Assembly (NCBI GenBank): GCA_003254885.1
Contig: QANT01004587.1
Span: forward strand, 1-58,554
Reading direction: 5' to 3'
Length of the DNA stretch: 58,554 nucleotides
From: Purshia tridentata
Lineage: Eukaryota > Streptophyta > Magnoliopsida > Rosales > Rosaceae
The first letter of the stretch is position 1. Each line of letters opens with the position of its first letter. Below are positions 34,836 to 44,969 of the stretch, piece after piece. The translations under genes and the position numbers were made by a program. The notes under the pieces were generated by a model. It had not been told where the DNA came from, ran no database searches, and saw only the letters and a program-made list of their open reading frames with translations.

Positions 34836-35453
34836 AAAACAAAAAAAAAAACAAAAAACAAAGTTGACATAGTCAACAATCGTCCACGTCTACGCACGAG
34901 CGCTGCCCGCAGTTTATGTCACTAGCAGTCTACCTCACCAGCCAAAAGCCACACCAATTGGATATCTACCTTTTTCTCTGTGTTAGTTTTTTATATATTC
35001 ACATATTTTTATATAAGAGATATCTATAATTATTATTTTTATATAATATAGTGGCAATTGCCAAATAAGCAGTGATCAATACTAAGTGGTTGGTGAAAGT
35101 GTCTAACCCTTGTTTATTAAAGGGGACTAGCCTGTTATCATATTTTTTCAGATAAACCGATTGATTATGAGTTTTTTAGTTTTGGACTTTAAAAAAAAAA
35201 TTGTATTATTTATGATTTATTTAACTTTTTTTGGCTAAAAAAATTTAATAGTTTCGTTTATCAAAATATAATGTACAATAAATCTCAAATAGAGCTTTTT
35301 TTTAGGGATCTTTTAGAAGAATCTTTTTTATTTTCGTTAAGTATAAAGATTAGACCATAGAGACATTATATACATTTTTAGTTTTAATTTCCAAAAATAA
35401 GTACATACAAAGTATTAAAAGTATATTGAATTGTTTATATTAAAACAAACTTA

Positions 35454-35838
35454 TAGGGGTGTACTCAATCTGAATTTTAATGGATTTTAATAGATTTAAG
35501 AGGAATTATAAATTCTTACAGATTTCATGGATTCTATGGAGTTTTATGGAATGCCATGAGATTCATTAAAATCCAAAGGGAATAGGTTGGAATTCATGTT
35601 GCCTTTGTTTTATGTTTAAAATCCATCAAAATCCATCAAAATCTACCACTTAAATGAAATCCTTTAAAATTTGTGAGAGATTGAATACACCTAGATTTCA
35701 ATGGAATTCTTAAAATTCTGCGTTGAATACACCTAGATTTTTATGGAATCTTTAAAATTCTGAATTGAATACACCTAGATTTCTATGGATTTTTAAATTA
35801 CTTTAAAATCCATTAGAATCTAAATTGAGTACACCCCC
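35454..35838. mobile_element. MITE (385 bp), TTA target site, internal ~47-bp repeats
   Basis: The left end TAGGGGTGTACTCAAT and the reverse-complemented right end GGGGGTGTACTCAAT are inverted repeats. TTA flanks both sides (35451-35453 and 35839-35841), as in PIF/Harbinger (Tourist-like) elements. Three internal units start with GAATACACCTAGATTT (about 35683, 35724 and 35767). It has no coding capacity and belongs to the same structural family as 31978-32380. Confidence 0.75.
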
Positions 35839-35841
35839 TTA

Positions 35842-36762
35842 GACTATTTTATATTTGGATATCATATCTATCATTAATCTTGATTACATTAACTGCTGAA
35901 TATATCTTTCATTTTCCAAGTCAATAGGCAGAAGCCACATACAATGTGTAGACTAAAAAGACAAAATAAAATTGGGATAATAGCAAGGCTCAAATTTGAT
36001 AAAATATCATATGATTTGATGCCACATATTATCAAGTAGTGATAGAAACGTGAACAAGATGATGATATATTGATATCAACTTAAAAAATATTTGATTAGA
36101 AATTTGGAATATATATTGGTAGATTACCAAACATAACTTTGCTCATCAAACTCGAAGCTTCAATGACATTGGGTGCCAAGTTCCATTCCATGTTTGGATA
36201 AGAGTTAATTTATATTTCAAGTAGACAATAAAGATTTTCCGCAAATGGGATTTTCGTGAGAATTGGGATACCTTGGAATTCCAATAACTCGTTCCAAGCA
36301 TGACTTGGAAATTAGAATATTCTCTCAAACACGCCACACGCCAAAATTGAATTTCCATGCGTTTGCAAATTTGCAGCTTCCCCGCCCGTCACTCATAAAC
36401 CGTCAGAGCCCACAAAATTCCAAGGGTCAAATTATGTTACTAGTCTTACGGTTAATAGTTTTGCTTTAATTTGTATCAATTTAACTTTAATTTCATTTTT
36501 TTCTAATTAAGCTTACATAATTTTATATTTTTTTACAATTAAGTCCAGAATTAATATTTCAACCAACTTTTGGACAAAATTGTCATTTGGAAATCACATA
36601 AAATGTAGTTTGGGTTACCTAATTTCACTTTATATTACCTACCGAATTAGTGAATTGGAATTAAATATAGTCCAAAAGTAATTCGGAAATAAAAAAAAGT
36701 AGAAACAACGCCTCTGTTTCTGTCTCCCTTCTGTCCAACTTCCTCACACTCACGCTGGGCTG
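35842..36762. other. Upstream region of the BAP-like gene
   Basis: AT-rich spacer. Nothing gene-like was seen before the TATA box of the BAP-like gene. Confidence 0.55.
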
Positions 36763-36768
36763 TATAAA
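36763..36768 (+). promoter_or_regulatory. TATA box of the BAP-like gene
   Basis: TATAAA within GCTGTATAAATGC, 104 bp before the ATG at 36872. This leaves room for a ~70-bp leader. A CT-rich stretch precedes it. Confidence 0.7.
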
Positions 36769-36871
36769 TGCTCGCCACCACCTTATTTTCTCTCACTGCC
36801 TTTTATTAATTTCCTTTCAACACAAGCAATTCAACAAACACGTAGCGTTCACTGTTTCAATCTTCAGCGCC

Positions 36872-37402
36872 ATGGCAACAACAACGTCGAGGACAGTGGA
36901 AATCACCGTCATCTCCTGCGAGGACCTGCGACTCGACAGAAAACCCATCAAGAAAAACGCATTTGCCACAGTCCGGGCCGACGGCGAAGCCAAGTTTCGC
37001 TCCACCGACATGGACTCCGAAGGCGGCGGCTACCCCATCTGGAACCAGAAGCTCGTCGTCGACTTGCCGGCGCAGGCGAGGAGTGTCACGGTGGAAGTCC
37101 AGTGCAAGACGTTTAATGGGGTCAGGACGATCGGGACGGCGAAGATTCCGGTGTCGGATTTTCTCGGGGGGTTTGTGCCGGAGAGTCACACGCATTTTTT
37201 GAGTTACAGGTTGAGGGATTACAGGGGGGAGAGGAATGGGGTTGTGAATGTTTCGGTGAAGGTGAAGGTGCCGGAATATTCGTCGTGTTCGACGACGTCG
37301 TCGCAGCAGCCGAGGGTGGTGGGGTTTCCGGTGGGGGAGAGCAGTTTTGGGGGTGGAGTTGTGACTGGGGTTCCGGTTTGGTGTGCATATGGACGACATT
37401 GA
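36872..37402 (+). CDS. BON1-associated protein-like (BAP1/BAP2) C2-domain protein
   Basis: Single exon for 176 residues. One C2 domain covers residues ~6-135 (TVEITVISCEDLRL, IKKNAFATVRADGEAKFRS, YPIWNQKLVVDLP, IGTAKIPVSDFLGGFVPE, FLSYRLRDYRGERNGVVNVS). A low-complexity linker and a C-terminal VTGVPVWCAYGRH follow. As I recall, that ending and the PIKK and LSYRLRD motifs are hallmarks of Arabidopsis BAP1/BAP2. Those proteins bind phospholipids and the copine BON1 at the membrane and restrain programmed cell death and defence. The coding sequence is markedly GC-richer than its surroundings. The opposite strand is open for 180 codons as a result, but that is a shadow. Neighbour order (cpFtsY on one side, RING gene on the other) supports the assignment. 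Confidence 0.88.
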   Translation: MATTTSRTVEITVISCEDLRLDRKPIKKNAFATVRADGEAKFRSTDMDSEGGGYPIWNQKLVVDLPAQARSVTVEVQCKTFNGVRTIGTAKIPVSDFLGGFVPESHTHFLSYRLRDYRGERNGVVNVSVKVKVPEYSSCSTTSSQQPRVVGFPVGESSFGGGVVTGVPVWCAYGRH

Positions 37403-39606
37403 TAGTTGAAGATTTCAAGATTACCAACCAAGCACCCACCGAAAGCAAAAAGAAAAGAAAAAGAAAAAACTTCTCTTTTATTGTTTTTGGTCGAAACAAA
37501 AAAGCATTTACTAGTTTTATGCGTCACACTCACTCGAAGATTGTTCAGGTAGAATGTTTGTCAATATTAGAGAGAAACATTGTTTGCGCCTCTTTTGTGT
37601 TCATGAAGGAAATTTATTTTTAAATTGTTTGCACAAGTTAATCCATTGTTCCCATCCAAAAAACTCAGCCTAATTTCTAAAATGAAAAATTCTAATCCGG
37701 TTCACTTTAATGAGTAGCCCATAATACAAAAATCAATGAGCACTCAGTAAATATTATTGAGCGATTGACACTGTTGCAAAAAAACCAGTGTTATATTGTT
37801 ATTAATTGTTACTGTGTGACAATGACAAGTTGTCCAGTTTCAAAAAAAATATCTCATTAAGAACTCGGTGTAAAAAATCCAGAAAAAACATAATATGGGT
37901 TTTATTTTTACGAAATAGACCTATTTATTATTATAACTTTTTGGATAAGTTTATTTATTATTAAAGGCCTTAAAATGAACTTTAGAGTAATTTACTTTTT
38001 AAAAAAATTATTATATATGACATATATTACCATATAAGATTTTGCATAACATTAATTAGCATTTATAAAAAGAATAACTCATATATTGAATCATATATAT
38101 CTCCTAAAGATTTTTCATTAATGATTCCTAAAAAAAGTTAGGATATCAAGGAAATCCTGTCAACATCTTTCCTCTGGATAACTTTTATTGAGAAACCATC
38201 TTCCCAATTTGGACAGCTTTCCTTATAACATGAATTACCTGACCCCTAACTCTAAGTAGCATAATTAGAGGACAAATTACTTGACCTCAAAGTAGTATTA
38301 TTTAGAGAAAAAATTTACCTGATCTCTAAGTAGTATCTCCCACCATCTTCCCATTTTTATTAAGAGTGAGATAAGAGTGATTTTTAATTATCTATGATAA
38401 TTAAATGACTAAATTAATAAATTTTGTTGAAAATTTGCAGAGATAACATTTGATGGTAATCTAAAAAATAAACAGTAAGTTCATATTGTTACTTTGAATG
38501 CATTGTAGGAGTAGTCCTAAAATGATATCCCTCATGGCATCCTCATTTGAGAATTATCCTACATAACACTACCCCAAATACATATACAGTATTATTACAA
38601 TTAAAATGATGAATAGTTACCTGGCCAAAAAAAAATGATGAATAGTTAAGACTTCCAATTAAATTGGACAACAGACAATAATAAAATGGAAGACAACCTG
38701 GTCTAAAAATGTTGATTAGCTTATTTCACTGACTGCATCAACCATGTGAATGCTTTTAAATTCTTAAAAAACCAAACCAATACAAAATTTATCCCAGTCT
38801 AATGTTGAAAATTAGCATAGAAATGCCTTTTTTTTTTGTTTTTTCTTTGTTTATGCCAACACAACACATTTACAACGTGGGATACTAATATGGTCAACAT
38901 GAATTCATCAAAAGAACAAATATCAAATACTAGAATAAATTGAAATGCATTCCAAGTATGTTGGCAATTTAAACAGTGAAAGTTGGCCATAATAAAACTT
39001 GGAATATATCCAGTAGATGATACGAAACATTGGGTTAAAAACTTAAAAAGTCATTGAAACCGCCGCACAACGGTCCAATAACGCAGACTCATTTGACTAT
39101 AATTAACGAGTCACCTTCACAAAGTCATGGGCGTGTGTCATTTCCTAAACAAACGAGGAGAGAGGCAGAGCCTTCCAAGAAGCACCCGTGGTTCAATGGT
39201 AAAATCATCTATTTATTGAAAAAACTTTATATACAGAAAGCTTGCGGTATATTTTATCTCGAAACTGGTAGCTCTTGGCAATAGGTGCACAAAGGCCCTT
39301 CTCAATTTTCATACATTGAGCATTATAATCATACACTATATTTCTGTTTTTCAACGTTACAACAAGTTGGTTGACATTAACACATACTATAAATATTATA
39401 TATATATATATATATATATTAACATGGGATAAAAACCATTCAAAAATGGAGATACACTTGCAGCAACACTGAAGATTTTCATTTGCTGATAGAGAGCGTG
39501 CCTGCGGTTGCTTATAGAAAGAAACAAGAAAGCACTATGTGTACACAGAACCAGGAAATGATGCTTTTGATAGGCAGCACTCTTGAGAGAGAGTACTTGA
39601 TCCGTT
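37403..39606. other. Intergenic, convergent 3' flanks
   Basis: 2.2 kb of AT-rich sequence between the BAP-like gene and the convergent RING gene. A (TA)n run lies at 39397-39419. No credible coding region or well-defined transposon was seen. Confidence 0.55.
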
Positions 39607-42600
39607 TTACACTTCTTCCCTACCACTTTGGTTACTGAGCTTCAAAATGTTGAACTTGCACAGAGGGCAGGTAGCATTGATGTGTAGCCATTTGTCTATG
39701 CAAGTGCAGTGAAAATGATGATGGCAAGGAAGCTTGCGTAATTCTGCTCCATTGTCGTAGGCAGAAAGGCAGATGCTGCATTCCTGTAATTTACCACAAA
39801 AGTTCATGTCATAAGGGCAGTCTATTCATAGACTTCTTCACCGCAATGGAATGTAAATCAAACCTCAAAGCAGCACTTGGTTGCATGTTAGATATGCAGA
39901 CACAAGATTGTATGGTTTCAACCTTAGATTTTTAAATGGTATGAATTTTGGGAAATTCAAGAACTCTAACCCCCCAACTTTTAGGAATCAATCAGACCGC
40001 TCTCTCTCGCTCTCTCTTTGTTTTTTTTATATTTTAACAATTTTGGTCAAGGAGAGGGATTTGTATGGGAAGGAATACCAATGAAAGTCCAAAGATCAAA
40101 AGCTATGGCACCAACAATCAGATTACTGACTCAATTATGGGGCTTTAACTGTTGAAATATATAACGAATTACAACAATAAAGCAGTTAGGAAAGTGCAGG
40201 ACCTTATAAAAAGGCACAAGGGAACTTACAGCATCATCCCGGGAAATAGCATGCTCATTTGGTGCATTGGTGCCACATTCAGTCATTAATCCTCCAAAAG
40301 ATTCTTGGACCTCGCCATTAACTTTCTCAAAATCGCCTATCCTGTGGAATTTGAACTTTGGTAATCTATCAATCTCTTCCTCCGTTGCACCCTCCTGTTT
40401 TCATGCAGACGTGATATGATACATATGATTGAGTAAAATAGCATTATTTCATCGGTGCAAGATGAGAAAATTTAATTAAGAAGCCAAACATTTTTTCCTT
40501 TGTTTTTCTCCCCCTTCATTAGCAAAGAACCTAAGAAATCTACCAAATGCAAGCTAAAGGATCCTCTCCATTTGTGTGGCAAATGGAAAGGACTGGATCT
40601 TCAATCTGTACCGTCAAATGGCACAGGCCACCCTAATCGCATAAAACTCAAACTTTGACATAAATAGAAAACAAAATCAATCCAATGCATCAAGTCAACA
40701 GTGTACACAACCAAGAGTCCTTGGTCATGATGTTTTCCTGGTTTCTTCTTAATCCAAATAATACTAAAAAATATTAATCATCTGTCCAAACCCACAGCAC
40801 AGCACAACACCAGCAAATTTAAATATTTCTAAGAGGAGTTCACATATGGTCCTCCCGCATGAAACTCTAAGAGAGGATTCAGTTTCACCAGCAGTTTGGG
40901 AGCCTTCTCCAGCAATATACATTTATTTACAATATCAATGCTCAAATATCATGAAAAGTAGGTGCTTCCTTCAGATTCATCACCCAAATCAAAAATTTAT
41001 GTAAATGCAGAAATCAACTCTTTCAAGGGACTCAAACGGATGCCAATTACACAAGGGAGGGAGGAGGGATGAGAAAGTACAAAGTCAGATCAAATTCTCT
41101 GATACAAGCTTTTAGATCCCATTGATAAAGATTAATGTCAGATAAAAACGAATCAGCAAATGCTTACACATGCAGATTAGTAAGATCACAAAACACTAGG
41201 ACCAGCAAGCTATTGTTACATAGTCAAGTAACATTGTTTTTCTATTCACATATTACCACAACCTGAGCTTACGACACATATCTTGAAGAGATTAATTCAC
41301 TTGCCCTTTATTACTCAACATGCTATATATATATATATATATATATATCATGTAGAGCATGTAAAGTCACATTTATGTCTACAAGAGCTAAAATTTTAAA
41401 ATTGGCTTCAGGTGAACTTCACAAGCTTAGAGGAAAGATTATATTGTATACTCTTTCTACACAATACCACTAAAGTTTGCATACATTCCTCATGGTTGTC
41501 TACCTGATCTGTCACGGCATATAAGATTGCAATTATGCATGGCAGACAGCAGCAGACTGCAATACCAACAAGACATGCAGCAGCAACACATATAATGACG
41601 AAGACCATATCGAATGCCAAAAATGTAACACAAAGCCTGCAAAACAGACCTGTAAGTAAGTAGTTAAAACACGCACACCCACACACACACACACACCCAC
41701 ACACACACACACACACAAAGGCAATCACTCAAAAGAAACCACTTTAAAGGAAAATCTTTTCAAGCTTAACCAGTAAAGTTGAGGTGACTCGCATAGCAAA
41801 GTTTGGCCACCATCAGTCACCCAGTAGAATCCAATGACCCACCAAATAAATGAAAACATGGTATTGGCCGACTCCAGGTGCTTTGTGACACTGTTGCAGC
41901 AAGAACCGAGCATAGTTATATATATTTTCATGTCATGCAGCCACACAAAGATTAGTACCGAGTGAAGATAATCACACCCGCAACAGATTGCCAACCATAA
42001 CTATCAGTAAGTTCAAATTCACCCACAAAAAAAGAAAAAGAAAAAAGAAAGGAAGGACAGAATTTAAATATCAGTTAAAAAACATCATACAATTCATACC
42101 CTGCTCATTTTTACCTATCTGAATAAGGATAAGAATTGTATTATGTAACGATTTATGATAAGCATAAAGACTCCACAATACAAAAACGCTCACTCCCTTA
42201 CACTGACAATTAGAAACCACATTTTTCATGTCACTTAGACCCACAAACAAAAATCTACCCATATCCTCCATTTCATAAAACATATGCATAAACTATAAAT
42301 AATTCCATACGTTAAAACCAATTGAATATGCATGCAAGATTCTTTTTTTGCAAGAAATGCAACATTTAAAACTTGGCTCACAATTTACACTATACTATCA
42401 GTCTACTACTAAACCTAAGGCCTAAACCAAAAAGATTACTTTCATGAAGTTTGATACCATCTACTGCATTCTGAGCCTAAAGCCCCAAAAAAAAAGAAAG
42501 TCGAACTCTACCTTGTATCTTCATCAATCTCGCCCGGTTCACTCTCATAATCTTCAGCATCACTCCCAGAGCCCGAACTCTCACCCCCACCACTTTCCCA

Positions 42601-43014
42601 AGAACCCAAACCCACCTCACGTCTCCTCCTCCGATACTCCACCACCACACACCCAACATGAACCAGACACTGCAAAGAGTACCCAGACACCCAAAGCCTC
42701 AAAGGCACCAAAGGCTTCTCCTTTACACTCAACCCCATCACCGTGAACCCAACACCCACAAACGCCAAGTTCCACAGCAGGTCCAAAACTATAACGGGCT
42801 TCGAGTAGGCCCAGTAGCTCTGGCGCTCTTCAAGTTCTTCGGCGGCGTTCTCTCGGACCCGAACCGAGTGTTCCCGGAGCATCATCCGGCGCCCGCTGGC
42901 TCGCCTTAGGAGCCGAGCCGCCCCGCGTAGCGGCGGTGGCGAGCGGCGCACGAGCCGGCGGCTCCGGAGGAGGTTGTCGGCGATAGAGTGGCCGAGGAGC
43001 GGCGAGGTGTCCAT
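39607..43014 (-). CDS. Membrane RING-H2 E3 ubiquitin ligase (At4g11680 / At1g12760 family)
   Basis: Five exons on the minus strand: 43014-42512, 41890-41771, 41636-41504, 40394-40230 and 39783-39607. They encode 365 residues. Order of parts: an Arg-rich N terminus; two predicted membrane segments ([39 protein letters not shown]); a Ser/Gly/Glu-rich loop; [21 protein letters not shown]; a Cys-rich segment [20 protein letters not shown]; and a C-terminal RING-H2 from residue 309 ([27 protein letters not shown]). The RING Cys/His ligands are complete. Such proteins sit in endomembranes and transfer ubiquitin with an E2 partner; substrates are unknown. Intron 3 is ~1.1 kb. It is divergent from the PPR gene, with ~1.95 kb between start codons. 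Confidence 0.9.
41671..41716. repeat. (CA)n microsatellite in the RING gene
   Basis: ACAC repeats with short CCC interruptions, in intron 2 of the RING gene. A (TA)n run is also present in intron 3 at 41324-41348. Confidence 0.85.
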
Positions 43015-44969
43015 GGTCTATACTAGAAAGAAAGATGAAGACTTTGAATTGGGGTTTTTGGGATTTGGGAGTTCGAAATTTTTGGCTTGTGGGTTTGTGA
43101 ATTTGGTGTTGGATGAGTGATTTTTGGAGGGTCCAAATGGAACTTACATGGGTTTCTGTAATTCATCTGAAAGAGAAAAAGTTGAAGGTGGAAGTTGAAG
43201 CATTTTGGAGCTAGAACTGGGTCCGTGCATTTGGGTCCTGAGAGAAATGTCAAGGTTCAAATTTGAAGCATTTGGGTTGAGACTTGACTAGAGAGACAGA
43301 GAAGATGTGGAAGGTGAGCTGGTATAAATGTGGGAGCTGAATTGGATTTTTTACTTTGTGCAATTGGGTTGAAATTTTGAATGAGTGATTTGATGGGTTG
43401 TTTGTTTGGGGATCGAAGCTTGCTTTTGTTTGTATCTGATTGTTTTGAATTTTGAGGTTTGTGATAAGAGTGAATTCAAATGGGATTGGAAGTTTCTGTT
43501 CATAGGTCAGTTTTTACTTCTAAGGGAAACTGTTTGTTTTTGGTTTTATGTGTTTGAATTCAGATTTCGAAGAGAGTAGAAGTATATACGGATTCACAGT
43601 CTATCCCAATATAAAGTGGATCATTTCATTGCAATGGTCGATACCAAAATGAAGTTGGCTTTGAGTAGATAAGGAGCCTTCAAGAAAGAAAACAAAGGGT
43701 GAGTTGGGTGGAGTTACTGCTCACATAAACATTACATGGCTCGAAGGGGGAAAGTGGAAACACTATTTGTTTAGCACTTCTGATATTATTGCAGTCTTGT
43801 ACATCTCCTACTCCTTCCCAAAAAAGCTTAGCAACCTTAACTATTGGTGTTGGGAGTGCACAGCTGTGACATAAAAGTTTTATTCTTCTTTTAATAGTAA
43901 TTATGACTCTAATTTACAAAAAGAGTAATATGCTAGAGCTTCTTGATTTTAAGGGTCCGAACTAGGCTGGACTAGACTGAACTATACTTTAATCTAATAT
44001 AATGTAAGTTCTAGTTCAATTCAATTCAATTCGGCATAACAAATGAGCTTCATGTGATAGACTAGTTATGGGTAAAGTGGGTTGGACAAGGTAACAAATA
44101 TACTTGCTCTATTTTAAATGGCTTGTTAAAAAAAAAAAAATCAATTTTTAACAATTTTAATGTATACTAATCTCTTGACATGCAAGATAATAGATTTTTT
44201 TAAATATAAAAAATAGTAAATTAATAAATTTGAAAGAGTTAAAAGAGAAAGAGAGAGAGAAGTGATTAGTGAACAATATAATACTAAAGTTATTGGGTGA
44301 ATTAGTAATTTATAAAAATAATTTTTAGTGTTTTAACATTTAAAGTTTTTTCTTTTAATAGTTTTCTATTTTTTCAATAGTTTTGTTTAGAAAATTGTAT
44401 TATAACTTATTAAGTAAATCGAAATTTGGTAAAATGTATAATATTAAACTCTTCTGTTACTTTTTATAATAATATGAATTATTTATTAATTTTACTCGCA
44501 CTTACCATAGTGGTGGTGGTCACCAATGATATGAAAATTTCAAATTAAGCCGAAAGCTACAAAGATGTACATACAACACACGCGCCCACTGGTTGTCTAT
44601 GTCTGCTGGACTCCCGCCACTGGGCCGCTAAAAAGTTCCCGCCAAATCGTTTGATCTTCGTGACATTATTATCAGCGCCAAACAAAATGAACCATACATA
44701 ATCAAATAGGTCTGTATTATGTTCTTTCGGCCCAATTCATATAAATGGGCCTATATTAAGTTATTTCGGCCCAATTCAAATCCATGGGCCTGTATTACAT
44801 AAAATGACGAGAAAAAAAAAGATAAAGAATTCAAAGAATATTTCTAATTTCTTTCAATAATTTTGTCACTTGGGAGTTGGGAATGGTCTTAAGCCTCAGC
44901 TGTATTTTGCAAAATTTGAAGCTTCATGATCTCCGTTAAAAACTGGCATTGAGAATTTAAAAGCTGGTT
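43015..44969. other. Divergent promoter region of RING and PPR genes
   Basis: 1.95 kb between two divergent genes. The RING-proximal part is the likely leader and promoter. The middle (43900-44500) is AT-rich and featureless, and the PPR-proximal part has clustered site II motifs. Confidence 0.6.
44621..44790 (+). promoter_or_regulatory. Site II (TGGGCC/GGCCCA) cluster with an E2F-like site upstream of the PPR gene
   Basis: TGGGCC at 44621-44626, GGCCCA at 44729-44734, TGGGCC at 44746-44751, GGCCCA at 44768-44773 and TGGGCC at 44785-44790. The last four form two inverted pairs within a 39-bp direct duplication. TTCCCGCC, an E2F-type site, lies at 44636-44643. Site II elements bind TCP factors and are common upstream of plant genes for organelle gene expression. 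Confidence 0.7.

Noticed and set aside
36857..37399. 180-codon open frame antisense to the BAP-like gene
   Set aside because: Pro/Arg/His-rich, matches no family, and is explained by the GC-rich sense codons.
39182..39215. tRNA-Gly-like start (GCACCCGTGGTTCAATGGTAAAAT)
   Set aside because: The A-box-like piece is good, but no anticodon arm, B box or 3' acceptor strand follows. It is chance or a tiny tRNA/SINE scrap.
40558..40600. Inverted repeat GGATCCTCTCCATTTG / CAAATGGAAAGGACTGGATC
   Set aside because: Looks like a MITE end, but no matching outer end or target duplication was found in the intron.
42444..42909. Plus-strand Pro/His-rich frames opposite the first RING exon
   Set aside because: Shadows of the conserved sense exon, which has clear membrane segments and splice border.
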